DNA of 64,000 bases, from assembly GCA_004009845.1 (NCBI GenBank), contig RMBW01000072.1:186001-250000 (forward strand), read 5' to 3'. The notes under the pieces are model-generated. The model did no database searches, was not told the DNA's origin, and saw only the letters and a program-made list of their open reading frames with translations. Below are positions 24,701 to 37,689 of this stretch, piece after piece. Origin of the DNA: Davidsoniella eucalypti. Its lineage: Eukaryota; Ascomycota; Sordariomycetes; Microascales; Ceratocystidaceae. Position numbers and translations under genes: made by a program. Within the stretch, counting starts at the first letter, position 1. Every line of letters starts with the position of its first letter.

Positions 24701-27700
24701 CGATCTATCAGCAATTCCACCAGCACTCGAGCGTCTATTCACAGTTATTTGTGCGCTCAAAGTTCGCACAACCGCCTGCTACTCGTGCAGTTGCCGCCTC
24801 AGCCGCCCCGGCTTCTCGCCCTCCGTATTCCCGTCCACCGTCGTCCCGCGCCCATCACATTTCGCTGCCGCCGTCTGCTAGCAAGAACCAGTTTGGCGTC
24901 GACTTTGGGACCTTCTCGTTCGACGATCTCGATCTCTCGTTGGCTGCCGACTCGACTTGTTCCGTCGTTAGCCCGCCCACTACTACTACTGATAATACGA
25001 CCTCGTATACACCCGCGCCTGTCGTTGCCACCGAGGCTAGAGTCCCGATTGTCTCCTTGTCGCCGTCTCGGCCTGCTTCGTCTCGCCCACTTTCCAAGTC
25101 GCGATTCTCGTTGCCAGAGAGCATTTGGCCGCGCCCACTAAGTAGACCGTCTTCTATCTGCGAGCCCCCCTCAGCTGTTGCTGCAGTCTACCAGCAGTAC
25201 GACTACCAAGACGACGCCGATTTCTCGCCGTTGTCTGTGGCCATCCCGTCCGAGTCACTAGTGGACGATGCTTTTTTGAGCGGCCTATCCTTTTCCAAAC
25301 GCGGCAGTGTTTTGCTTGGTGGAAGTCGAGTAGTTTCTAGAAGCGCTCTCGAAGAATACCTTAAATCAACTCAAAGCACATTTGACGCATTGACATCAGT
25401 GCCCGCTGTCGATTTAAACACTAGCTCTGACATTGGTTCTGGCTCTGGTTCTGGCTCGCCATCCAAGAACCAGGAAAATACGAGCTCGTACTGGACCGCT
25501 GAGAAGGCAGTGCCTCCGTCTTCATCTCCTTCACAGTCCACAACAACTGCTCCTCGCACAACTACAACCGATACTACTGCCACTGTTAATATAACAATTC
25601 CCACTGCGTCTAGCGTTTCTTCTTTGCCAGGTTCCAACTCGTCTTCTGTTTCCGACACAGCCATCTCCGTTTGGCAGGGCCCGCCTCTCATCCGGAAGAC
25701 ATCGCCGACACCGTCTCCGTCGCTGTCTTCTTTGTTGCGGCCGCGCATACCCCGCGACCCGACCTACGACCTCATTGACGTTTTACGTGAACAGCTCGAG
25801 TCCCGCTCAGGCTCTGTTACTGCTTCTGACTGTAGCCCTGCCCTGGTTACTGTTGTGGACGCCAGTCGTAGCAGCCAGGAAACTATCAGCTACGGCACTG
25901 ACACAACGGCTGTTGAAGGCGACGCTCCTCTATCTAAAACTAATTCTAATACCCCTCTACCTCATTCTACCGCCATGATGTCTCCTTCTACGCCTGATGC
26001 GCTGCACCCTCTTCCCGATCTAGAACAGGAATCCCACAAGGTGAGATCGCTCTACGAATCCGGCGAGTCTATCTGCTGGGAAGATGGACGCCCTGGCAGC
26101 GCAATCGCTAGTACCGGCGGTGTTGGCAATGCATCCACGTCCACTGAACGTCTTGAGCCCATGCCTGAAGCCCCCGAAGATGTTGAAAATTCCTTGTATG
26201 ACGACCCCCATTCTCCTGATGATAGGCGCAATGTCAACTGCCCTGACGATCAAAACAAAGCGCAAAAGCTTCTCTTTGTTGCCACAATCATCGTGTTCAC
26301 GCAAGTGCTAACATATTTCCTAGAGTAACACCTGTCACAAACCACTTGGCCCCGCAGTGGTCCACCCCTCGGTCCGTTACTTCTTCCTTGTCCCCCAAGC
26401 GCGATAGCAGTCAGACTCGCCGTGAGTTCGAGCTTGCCGGAGGACTCGAGGACTGGCAAGATGTCAATTCTACCGACGTTGACCGCTACGGCTTCATCAA
26501 CCCGAAGAGCTCTGATTCACGACTATCAACTCCAACTGAGCCCCGTCAACAACAAATGCAGCTGGGCGGCAGAACGCGCCGGGTGTTGACCAAGAAGGAC
26601 ACTTTCGGAAGCTCTCTCCATTCACACAGCTATCTGGGTCGCTCTCCAAGTCGCAAAGTCTCGGCGCGGTCTCTCAATACTCAGGGTTCTGAGGTTTCAG
26701 TGGTATCATGGCGTTCTAGCCGTTCAGTTGCCCGCCAGGCTGCTAACATGTTACCGATTAACCGTGAGCGCCGGTGGATGGACGAAGCTGGCGATATGTT
26801 GACACTTGCACCTGGGATCTCCGACATATCAGACGATGCTGAGGCTGGACGTATTAGTGAATCTTTGAAGCGTAAAGAGTGGGCGCGCATCGAGAAGTGG
26901 CGTCACATGGCTATTTCACATAGTAATAGTGGCCCTGGTCAAGGTCAGCAGTACGATTTCGACATGAAGGACCCAAAGCTGATTGAACGTACATGGAAGG
27001 GAATCCCTGACTGTTGGCGCGCATCAGCTTGGTACTCATTTCTGTCCCAGAGTGCTAAGGAGGCCAGTAACTCACCCAGCGAGGAGGGTATAATTGGTTC
27101 TTTTTATGCCCTGCAGACTAAGCCTTGTACCGATGATGTACAGATCGACCTGGATGTCCCCCGGACCATCAGCAAACACATCATGTTCCGGCGGCGGTAT
27201 CGCGGTGGCCAACGACTGTTGTTCCGCGTACTGCACGCTCTAGCATTATACTTCCCCGAAGTTGGTTATGTGCAAGGCATGGCGTCGTTGGCTGCTACAT
27301 TGCTGTCGTACTTTGACGAGGAGAAGGCGTTCATCATGATCGTACGTCTCTGGACGCTTCGCGGTCTAGCTCGGTTGTATTCACCTGGCTTCGAGGGACT
27401 GATGGATTCTCTACGCGAACTTGAGGGTGTTTGGTTGGCAGGGAAGCCTGTAGCGAAGAAGATGGCTGAACTCTGTATTGATCCTACAGCTTACGGCACA
27501 CGCTGGTATCTGACGCTCTTCAATTTGAGCATTCCATTTGGTGCCCAGTTGCGTATCTGGGATGTGTTCATGCTTTTGGGCACCCCAGCCGTGGAAGGTC
27601 CTTTACCACCGCCTCCATCTGCGCTTGCTGTAAGCGCTGTATCTGCACCACGTCGTAGCGCCATCAACTTGATTCCTAACAGAAGCAAGGCTTCTCCTCC

Positions 27701-28013
27701 ATCTACACCCTTATCCGCAGTGGTACAACCACATCCGCCAGCATCCCGCCTAGGCACAGCCATTTCTATGAATTCGGGTGCTGCAACATCGACAACGTCG
27801 GCGGCACCTAGTGATGGACTGCAAATATTACATGCCGCATCGGCGGCCTTGATCCAGGCACTGGGTGAGGTATTGCTTGACTCAGACTTTGAAAACGCCA
27901 TGAAGGCCTTGACATCATGGATTCCAGTCAAAGATGAAGATTTACTGATGCGCGTAACAATGGCGGAATATAAAACGCATTTCCTCAATCGCAAGAAGAG
28001 GCGGCTGCTTTGA
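21796..28013 (+). CDS. Giant TBC-domain RabGAP with long Ser/Pro/Thr/Gln-rich N-terminus (two exons)
   Basis: Predicted GTPase-activating protein for Rab GTPases in membrane traffic or polarised growth, about 2029 aa. Start ATG context (ACAATGGCG) is good. Residues 1-1466 are low-complexity, rich in Ser, Thr, Pro and Ala, with a Gln run near residues 821-835. The TBC domain begins near 1686 (RTWKGIPDCWRASAW) and carries both catalytic fingers: IDLDVPR with Arg at about 1747 and YVQG with Gln at about 1784. TRWYLTLFNLSIPFGAQLRIWDVF follows near 1860. A Pro/Ser/Thr-rich stretch of about 80 residues then separates this from the last helices (LLDSDFENAMKALTSW). The downstream frame has no ATG at its beginning (TTG at 26346) and must be joined to the upstream frame. 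The best phase-compatible intron is 26196-26323 (GTATGA..GCTAAC..CTAG); a 62-base GC..AG intron from 26262 also fits. TBC identity is firm; the junction is not. Confidence 0.85.
24256..24299 (+). repeat. CAG/CAA repeat encoding a Gln tract in the TBC protein
   Basis: A run of mixed CAG and CAA codons (with one GAG) inside the coding frame encodes a Gln run of about a dozen residues. It lies in the disordered N-terminal part and probably varies in length between strains. Confidence 0.85.
26196..26323 (+). other. Proposed intron joining the two large TBC reading frames
   Basis: Donor GTATGA, branch-like GCTAAC at 26307-26312 and acceptor TTCCTAG. It restores phase: TT|A codes Leu, followed by VTPVTNH. 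The stop of the upstream frame (TAA at 26326) lies just past the acceptor and is out of frame after splicing. The alternative donor GC at 26262 keeps about 22 more residues. Confidence 0.5.
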
Positions 28014-30200
28014 AGGTAGGCAACGGCAGCGAAGATGTAGAGTATGGCTATAAAGGATCAGAGATATCCCTCGAGCAAAGTAATAGGAAACTTTTCAGTT
28101 TGCCTAAAGACTTTTCTTTTAGGGCATCTTTCGTCTTGTTTTAATCTTCTCTCCTTCCTCTTTGCCGTTCTTTGCCTCTCTTCTTGCCAAGTAAAATGTA
28201 GTATTTTTCTTTCCACTGTTTTCTTTATTTATTTTTCTGTCTTCTGTTCCGTCATAGCGCGCGTTATCTTGCATATTATCTTCTAGATCACCGTTGCCCT
28301 TCTCTCTCTATCTTCCTGTTCTCGTTGGTTTTATTTTTTGTACTTGTGCTAATTCATAGAAACATCTCATGCATATTCCCCCCTTTTTTTTGTTCTTGTG
28401 TTTTTGTTTTGTCTGTTAGTGTTTTTTTTTCCATCTATATCTTTTGGCCTTCTTTATTTTTATTAACCGCATGTCGATTCGATACCAAACTAAGCTATTC
28501 TTTTTGTTCTGTTTTTTTTCTTGAAGTTTCGTGTTAAAGTTCTGTTCTTCATATTGAATTTCATTTTGTGCCTGTTTTGTTATCTCTTATAATTATATTT
28601 ACTGTATGCTGTTCATTGTTTCTTTTTGTATTCATCAACCTATAGTTCATTCTCTCTCTTGTTTAGGTTTGTTTTGTTGCCTTAGATTATTCCCACTCAT
28701 TATCTCTTACTGGCCTTTCTTGTTTTGCCTTTTTTTGTTTTTCTAGATATCACATGTTATTTCTCAGTTTCTGATTCCCATTATCCTACAGTCTCTCATT
28801 TATCTCTCTCTTGACTGCCTAAATTTTATTTTCATCATGCTCTCACTTACATTCTTTCTTTTAGTATATCTCTTGTGTTCATGCTTTCAAGTCCTATCCA
28901 TCTCATTCTAGCACTTGCCAAAAAGATAAACCATCATTATTCACTTTGTTGACACTCGCAAGATGGTGATTTTACACACGCCGTTTTGCTTAGTCACATG
29001 GTTTATCTATATAATAAAAAATTAATTCAATTAGCTGGGATTTTTCCTCATGATATGGTATTCTATTGTAGACTGTTGACTGGCTTAAGAAGCCAACAGG
29101 GAATAGAGGCTGTCTTTATTGCAAATAAGATACAAAGGACGACAAAGCTGTGGCAGATGATCGGCACTAGATATATATAATGCCAGTAGACATAAGAAGG
29201 ATGGGGAAGGGAAGGCTGCTCAAAGCTTGTCTATTTGTAGGCTAGATAAGTATCCTGTTGTGATTAATAGATAGGCATTGTCAACATCTTTTTCTCTCAT
29301 TTTTGTTAATGCTAGCTATCTTCTTAATGTGTCTGTGGATGACTAATCAAGCAATCTTGCCTAAGTCTTAGTGTTGTACAAGGAAAAAGGATCATATTAA
29401 TTTATTTACTACGATATTATGTGAAATCCCAGTATCGTATCAAGTATCAATTATTTGATATCTTGCAAACCCATGATAGGATTTATATATGTAAAGTAAG
29501 AAATATTAAATACTACTATGTAGTTAATGATGCTATATCATGAGTTGGTTCAGGTTCACCAAAATATGCGCCTTTTCTTCCTCTGACCGGTGACATGAGA
29601 TATCAGAAATTATACAGATATATATACTACGGGATGTCAACCTGAGATTTACTGAGTTTAACTGACAGCATTTATTCATCAGTATATCGATTTCCCGACT
29701 CACTCGCCTTCGCTATGTCGATTGTGAGCATATTCTCAAGCGTTTATACGCCAGGACACTTAACATGAAACCTACGATATCAACTATAGACTATCGCTAG
29801 TGACGGTTAGACACAACACGTATTTTAATATCATGACTAGGTTTCATACCTTCACCACCATGATAGTCGTGGCTCATGTGATAGCATGAAGAGAACTAGC
29901 GGAAATCCTCAAAGAACGACAGTACTTCACATTGTAGTATCAAGCTAAGATGCGCCTCGTACTCGAGAGTGATGTTTAAAACGAAGGGTACTATAAATCA
30001 AGGTTACAAAGTGAAATTCTTCTCGTAGGCCGGTATATATTTCTAATATGAATAGTTATAGGATGTTTTTTTCCAGGTTTCGTTTTGATTTATAAAATCT
30101 ATGATTAATCGAGAGTTCTTGTTTGAATCATGATAGTCCGTCATACTTGTGACTTTGTCCATTCAACTTCTTTGTATCAGACGATTATAAAGTGACTTCC
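28014..30200. other. Downstream region of the TBC gene with a 0.9 kb pyrimidine-rich tract
   Basis: From about 28070 to 28940 the plus strand is dominated by T and C; the 60 bases at 28381-28440 contain only four A. The rest is A+T-rich without a supported ORF. The first few hundred bases probably contain the 3' untranslated region. No gene is recognisable. Confidence 0.5.
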
Positions 30201-33070
30201 TTCGCAGCCCAAGACCAAAAGTATCTGTTTATCAGATACACGATGATCTTATGTATGATTCTAAGCTCTACATGTTGTACATCCCATTATGCATATGCAC
30301 ATGATGAGCATATAAGTCTTAGATTAAGACTCAGATACAATTACAACAGAATACAAAAGCCGAGGCTTCGAGCTCCTATATCGGGATGCATCAAGCCAAG
30401 ATAATGACTATAGCCAGGCCAGTCCCCAATGTCCTTTAAACATGTACGATTCGTTAGGATCATAGAATTTCCCGTATCTCCCCGCTAAGCTACAGCGGTG
30501 AGTCAGACATAATCAGATCCAGGATCTTAAAGATTAGGCCTTAGACATGAGTAGTAGAGAACTGAATATAGGACAGATACAAAAGGAGAAAGGAGCAGAC
30601 AACACACTAAGCCTTAGTCTAGTTCCATTATTGAAGATATTCACACCATGTGGAGTGCTGATGTGGCAATATGTATGTACGGTATACGCCAGTCGCTTGT
30701 TACTCTTTGGGAACATTGTATCTCAATGTCTCCCTTTCGTCATCCGTCTGAAATGTGGACGAAACATGCAGCGTTGGTGGATCAAAGCCATTATCTAGAC
30801 TCAGCTTTGTGTCTTAGATATTTTATAGTGTCGTCCATCGTACTGTACCATCTACCAGTCCTTGCTCCTCATGCCTTATCATAGAGAGATTTGTCCCATG
30901 TTCCTCTGCCTCAGTCTTTTGTTTCTTTTGTTAGTAAATACGTTTATATGGAGTAATATTGCAGGCAGATATCGCATAGAAATTAGCCACACTACAACGG
31001 CACGGCAAGACACACGACTACTGACAAGCCTCGAAGCTGAATAGTTGATGATGCACTTGACACACGTTATAGTATCTGCAATTATAGGTCAGGCTCTACC
31101 GTAACTGTATGGCGTTGGTTTGTTTGGAATCTGTGATCAATAATCCAAGTTTATTTATCTCATTACTTGCAACTCTTGCCCAACTTTACATGTCATGCCA
31201 TACAGGCCGGTAGTCCGTTCTCTCCGATCGTCACCACTTCCGTCACTGATATTTGCATTTTCTTAATTCTCCGTTTCAATAAATCAACCTGCGGTCACTC
31301 TGCCTACATCTCCAAGCTGTTAAGCTACTCCTCTTGTCCCCCCACTCCCCCTTCCCCTCCCCCTTCTTATTGCTTCCTCTTGTCCGAAGATACGTTTAAC
31401 GCCGGAGGAGGGCCCTGATAGTAGATCTTGCCAAGACGCCCTCTTGTCCCTGTGATGATACAAGACATGTAATGAGTAAGCGTTTAAACAATAGGCGAAT
31501 CGATAGCTCAAGCTCACATGTATAATTGTAAGATATTATAGCCCGTCGTGACCATGTATCAGTGTATTCAACTAGTGGTTCCATACTTCATCGCCTTAGA
31601 CTGCATGTAGTACCACCTCTTATTCATACACGGTGTATAGATGATGGTCATGCATTGATACTTCATATTGAACCCTGCCCCTCCAAGGTTACGCCACACC
31701 CTCCTCTGTATCACTTATTTTCTATGATGCATCATGGTTGGGTCCTTTCCTATCCAACTTCAGGGCAGTTTTATCTCGACTTTGAATCCTCGGCAGTCGG
31801 AGAAGCCAGCTGCGAGCAGAAGAAAAGGTAGATCCTGATATCTCAGCGTCTCAGTCTTCCGGAGCCAATGGCTGCAGTGTATGATTCTCATTCTATATGC
31901 AAATATTTGCTTTGACCTCTTGTGTAATTGCTTTGGTAGTATCCAGTATGATGTATCGTGTGTTCTAGGCGACGTCTAGTGCAAAAAGTGAGCCTGATTA
32001 TCTAGGTTGGGAGAGGGGCGGTCCGGTTCTGGGGTGTGTTGCCGACTGCGATGGACTTGGTATCTACGGCTACAGGTGTATTTACATGTGAATGGACCGT
32101 CGAATCATTGTGACATGCTATACAGCCGGTCTTGTTATATCATCCTTGATATAACTATGTATGAGCTTGAGCCAACATGACACACTTAATAAGATGACTT
32201 GTAAAGTATAGTTGATCCCCTCGAAATCCCACAACAGCACTTCCGGATAGACTTGCTAAAGTAGGGCAATGTATGTACTAATAAAATGCTCCTGTCGCAT
32301 CCTTGGAGCCATCAGAGCAAATATATAGGCTCGTGCATATGGTAAACTCAAATCTTGTTATGGTGCAGAGATTCTATTATCGACCAAAGGCTATCCCAAT
32401 CTCAAAGTGCATGCTGTAGGCATTTAAAATATACAATTAAGCTTCACTGATGGCGACAATCAGTGTTGTGCCTCGAATGTATGCTATTCTAGTCCGTTTT
32501 CCAATACCGTTCCGTAATAGGATAACCATACGACTTACGATGGAACAACATCAAGATATCCTAGTAAGTAGGCCAATGGAGATGCTCCAAGTTCGAGAGC
32601 GAAGTAGCCTGTGCTACCACATCAGACGGGCCGTTATCTTGTTCTGCAATTCTATTGTTAGTATTTGTTTTCTTGCGACGATTTCCCCATCTTGTTTCTT
32701 GTTGTCTCTATCTGACACATAAGGACAAACCATACGTCCCATGGAACTCACAGCTCTCTAACTCAACCCCATATGGCAATCTTCAACGGTACGTCCTAGG
32801 CAGTAGCCTGAAAGAGACCCAACGTAGTAGCCTGGCCTTTTTATTAGTTCTTAATGGGTCGAACACTTGGCCATAGTTTACGAACTAGATTTCTCGTAGG
32901 AGAAAATAAGGCTGCGAGGGCTAACCGTCTGTATGCGTCGTATATTAGAGTATCAGTCTATAATTACATTGCCATCTCACACCATATCAACAACTAACAA
33001 GCGAGCTTCTTATGGGATATCAGATCCTGCTATAGTCTAGCTAATAGCAAGAGTGATACTCCGACCCACT

Positions 33071-33100
33071 GCAAGTCTAGGCAAGTCTAGGCAAGTCTAG
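33071..33100. repeat. 10-base tandem repeat, three perfect copies of GCAAGTCTAG
   Basis: Three exact adjacent copies, followed about 70 bases later by a short perfect hairpin. No coding context. Confidence 0.95.
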
Positions 33101-33171
33101 GGTCACTGTAGTATACTTCAGCCACACGCCCCGTGGCACTGACGCCGCTGCCTTTTATTTTTAGGGCACTT

Positions 33172-33192
33172 GGCTGTCTAGCGTAGACAGCC
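33172..33192. repeat. Short perfect hairpin (GGCTGTCTA / TAGACAGCC)
   Basis: Nine-base perfect inverted repeat with a GCG loop. There is no T-run after it and no adjoining gene, so it is not called a terminator. Confidence 0.8.
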
Positions 33193-36100
33193 ACAAGTAT
33201 CTGGTCAACCATGGTTCGTACGGGCAACACAGTGTCGTGTCTCTCGACAAGCCCTAGCCCAGCCTATTGCTTGTAGCTAGGGACCGAAGTCTCTGGCTGT
33301 TGTTTCCACTGTGGCCCTACGCTGTAACCGAAAAAAAAAACGCTAATCTTACGATATTGGGAAGGTCCTGAGAGGGCGAGAATTAAGTTCCTGTAGGCAT
33401 AGTACATGTTATGTCTGTGTTTGCTGTGGTTCTCCAAGCCAGGAACAATGACAGCTTGCGGCCGCTTGAGCTTTCATCGCATAACGACGAGCCATCTTCG
33501 AGAGACCGGGTAGAAGAAGTGGTGTCAATACTCTTAACGGAGATGCAATATAGGGTGTGTATCGGTGCTTTGTGAATTTAGATCTCCGCGAAGTAGTATC
33601 CGTTCTCGGTGTTAATAGTGAATAGTGTCCCCAGCCTCTTCTCAGACTACGAGTCTCTGTGACGATATCCAGATATGCCGAGATGGAAGCAAGAGTCCGG
33701 CATGATACGCACTATCAGCACAAGCTCCCCAGACCATGCCTATAGTAGCGTCCGGTAAAGCATAACACCGAGTGTCTGTCTGTCAAGCACGTAATATAGC
33801 TCTGTAGCGCCCTCGTCGGCTACAGCCCAGGATTGGAATTCACCCGTCCTCTGAGGGCTGCTACTCTACGCTCGCCCAATAAATAGCCGGCTCGGTATGT
33901 CCCGGGGCCGATCTGACCCCTAGCATGCGATTGCCAGATATGAAAGCCGAACGCCAGGCACTGTTGCTTTATTGTCTTCCAAGCGGACGTGCTTTTTTAA
34001 GGTGCCTGGACACCAATCCTGCCGGAATCTTCAGCGTCTCAATATTTCCATACACCATGGCCGTCGAACGCCGCGATCACGGCCCAATTGGGCATTTTGC
34101 CTCTGATTGGAGTGCATATATGTACTAGAATGTTCTTCGGACGAAAGGATAGCCCAGACAGCCCTGGAGTGGCTGGCTTGGTGTCCGGCTGGCATATCAA
34201 AAGAACAAAAGAACGAAGACGCCGAGATGCATGGAGCAAGTCTGGTTCACAGAAACACTTAATAAGATGCGCGTTTTAGACCAACACACAACGTCTCTAT
34301 TGGCGATCGCTTCGACTAGTCTGTCTAGGCCTATAGTTGCCCACGTTCGAAGCCATTATCACGAGACGTATATGTAGCAGTTGCCAATATGATATCATGT
34401 AATGTAATTGCTATGGGGTGAAAGATGGCCGGCTATCGACAGCTTTTATTTCTTCTTTTCTTTTTTTGTTCTTCCTACGGTTCAGCCAACTCAGGGTCTT
34501 GCTAGCCGGCCAGCAGCAAAATTCTCGACAACCTTCCCCTTTCATACACTTTTCCTCGCTTCTGCACTATAATGCTCGGTAGCTCCGTTCTTACCTCATC
34601 GTTTGTCGGACGCCGCCAAGGCCAGAAGAAGCTGGGCCACGCAAATAGACGATCATGGCACCATGCCACTTTTTTTGCTTTTCTTTCAGCACTAGTTTGT
34701 GGACTGGAGAGTTGCAGTCTGTGTAGTATAAGCCCTGCCTGTTCTCCAGAATATACCAATAGACGAAAAAATGAAATAACGCCGCGATCCAGTGACAATA
34801 AAATAGAGCCAAGTCAGCCAGTGTCCGGCAACTAGCAAAAGAAAGCACACATCAGTGTCTCATTTTAATTATACCGGGCGTCAAGGCCTGGCATACAATG
34901 TTTGCTAATCTTTCTGCTGCATATCACTCTAATTCTAACCACACGACAGTCTCGAGTGATTTGTCACGGGCTGCTACTCTCGACTGGTCCAGGCACTTGC
35001 TGGTCTGGATGGTTTCCAGCTCGATACGGTCCTGCTGTGTCTGTTGGCTGTGGTATACTGCTTTCCACTAGGTTTTAGGTGCCAGACGCTATGGAAGAAT
35101 AGGCCATGTGCGTCCTTGTAGCCGGCATCCATCCAAGACGTCAATTCCTAAAGTGCACGCTTTGTCTATCGTGACCCAGATGTCAACTAGCACTGCATTC
35201 TGTATTCCTTATCAGTGACTGATCTCACGTACATAGAGTGTCTGCAGGTCATTGTTTCTGTTGTCAGTGTCAACCAAGTCAGATCTGAACCACTCGACGC
35301 CGATTGCCGCAGTGACGCAAATAGCTATGCATACTACACGAAGTCCGAGTGTTCTGAGAAATTTATGGTCCTAGATAGCGGCCACTCGGTGGTTTTATGG
35401 ACAGACATACATACGTACTTGGAGAAAACAGCGCATACATGCTACCAGCCTGGTTTTCTTCATGTGTCTCAGGGCGTAGCAAAGTCTGCGCTTTGTCAAG
35501 TACCATTTCTGGTTTTAGGATCAGCGGCAGATGAAGTGCTTCCGTACCAAAGAAATCAAACCCGGCTAGTTTATCTTGTCTCTGTCCAACTAACACTAAT
35601 CTTGATATTAGAACATACATGCTTATAAAATCTATCCATCCTTTGTCGTCACTATATCTCGGGCCCTGGCCATATCGCATTTTACGTATAAGCATGTACA
35701 ATATCTCGCGTGGCTGTATAGAATATGAACGTTGAATACATCTGTTACGCAGTAATATGTCATGGCCATAATTATACACGAATAGTGATAACTAACCATA
35801 TCTTGAAACAGCTTCTAAACAAGAACAATAGATAATCAAAACAGCGGACACTCTCTTTGTATTTGTGTTGAGGCTCAGAGATGCTTGTCATACGGAATGC
35901 CTCACCTTGGGCCATAATTCTCCGATGCTAAGTTAGCATAGAGACAACTATAAAAACTACTTGTATTATGTTTTTCTAGTGCTTACACGGCCCGGGGATA
36001 TCGTTCTTTCTCTCTCGGTGGTGGTTACTTTATGGCCTTTACATATAACAGAAGCTATCGTCTTGACTATCTTGAGGATATACACGTGACAGCAATAGTG

Positions 36101-37156
36101 TATCAACTCCAGCAAGACATAGGTAATCGTATCGCTATCCCATAGTGCTATGTTATTGCCAGTTTCGGAGTTGCCATGCTCAACGCCAGCGTGTCGAGAA
36201 TTGCAAGTTTGATGCGCATCTTGACTCGTGATCGCCATGCTTCCGCTCTCTGTATTGCTACTTTTGTTGCTCAATGTAAGCTTGGACATCAAGGTATACA
36301 CACTGGAGGCTACATCGAATGTTCCCTACCTAAATTCCAAGATATACCGTTGCTTGTTGAAAAAAAAAATTGACCTCAAACGTCAAAGCTCCTTACCTTA
36401 TATCCTCTACCTTGAAGTTTGAAGTAAACTCGCTTCTATCACGTCATCAATTCATAGCGAGAAAACAAAAAAGCAAGGCAAAACGGGCCTCTCGGATTCC
36501 ATCACATGCTGGACTAATATCATGTGTGCTTTTCCGTCGCCACCATAACCGATGCTCCTCATGGATATCACAACTTGTAATTTATTATCAACCATTTTCA
36601 TAAGTAAAATAGTGGAAACGTAGCCGAGAATACTAGCACACTTTCTAGCGAGTCTTAAGAGTTTCACTGCGCCTCTTTGTCTGTCTCTAACTTGCCAACC
36701 TAAAAGTCTAAAGTTCTCCATGGTTTTTTTTTTTTTCATATCTTACCCAAGTTAATACTATAACTATTTCCAGTAGGGTTATAAGTATTATTAGGGTACA
36801 ATATGGCTGCGCCGCGGTTTAAGGTTAAAACTTTGTCACAACCAAGCAAAGGAAAAAGAACAACACATAGCAAAATGAACTTGAAGCTCCAAGGAAAAGG
36901 ATTTAACGCTGAAAGATGCCAACTAAAGCTACAACGCACATAAACATTGCAGGTAAATATTCAGACCAGCAAACTGAAAAAGAATTGGTTTATTAATATA
37001 GAGTCAAGAAGATATATTTCAACAAAAATGAATGAAAAGCACTTACTCAGGTCTCTTTTCTAGACCATGGTGTAATATTATTTAATCTTTTTGTCTAATG
37101 TATACTGTAGAGTTGTAAGGCAAAAGGGTTTATCATATCCAACATATATTTACAGT

Positions 37157-37689
37157 CAGTGCAGTTGGGAATTAAAACCAATGAAAAAGCCAAGTCAATG
37201 ATCAAGAAGTAACAAAAAGAGGAAGTGGTTATCGTATCCCATGTCTTCAATATGTGCCTATTAGTTAGTTCTTAATCCCTTCTAAGTTGAGGTTGAAGTC
37301 CCAATATCTTGATATCAACCACAATACTATAATCAGAATACAAACCGTGGTAGGAGGTACTTATCATAAGTTGGATACTATAGTAGGTGCTGTGACCCGT
37401 ACTACTTGATCAGAAAAAACCACAACAGGTTTTAAGTCTTTAGTAATATACATACTGGTAGTCCGTACACTAAGAGCTCATGACTATATTGCATGGCTTT
37501 CTCCTCTGACTGCCTGTTTATATTTTGATTTTGTAAATTACTTCTATCCGACAATGTTTTCGTTGGGCTAATATGTATCCTGACTAAAGTGAAAGATTTG
37601 ATATTCTTCTAAGCATGAGACACATCAAAATAGAAAAGATAGGTACCTCAACTTGCAATATTATACCAATAACATGATAGTCGTGTTCT
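37157..37689 (+). repeat. Copy A of a diverged direct duplication
   Basis: Matches copy B at several ordered anchors: CAGTGCAGTTGGGA (37157), CATGGCTTTCTCCTCTGA (37492), and a 26-base block from 37664 that differs from copy B at two positions. Offsets to copy B rise from 836 to 1049 to 1146 bases, so the copies differ by insertions or deletions. Confidence 0.6.

Larger units (their letters stand above)
30201..36900. other. Gene-free stretch within the 28 kb desert
   Basis: No supported gene. It contains a short tandem repeat and hairpin near 33.1 kb and a somewhat G+C-richer island at about 33.1-35.2 kb. The longest ORFs, plus 35215-35628 and minus 35363-35779 (137 and 138 codons), overlap each other on opposite strands and show no recognisable domain. 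Confidence 0.45.

Noticed and set aside
26041..26323. GTGAGA at 26041 as donor of the TBC intron
   Set aside because: It is a good donor motif, but its phase does not fit the acceptor at 26323 or 26325, and it would remove coding-looking sequence such as VRSLYESGESICWEDGRPG.
34340..34360. B-box-like GTTCGAAGC
   Set aside because: The flanking bases do not form a T-stem and there is no A-box upstream.
35215..35779. Two overlapping ORFs of 137 and 138 codons on opposite strands
   Set aside because: There is no recognisable domain or gene-like composition, and their overlap on opposite strands fits chance open frames in a 64 kb window.
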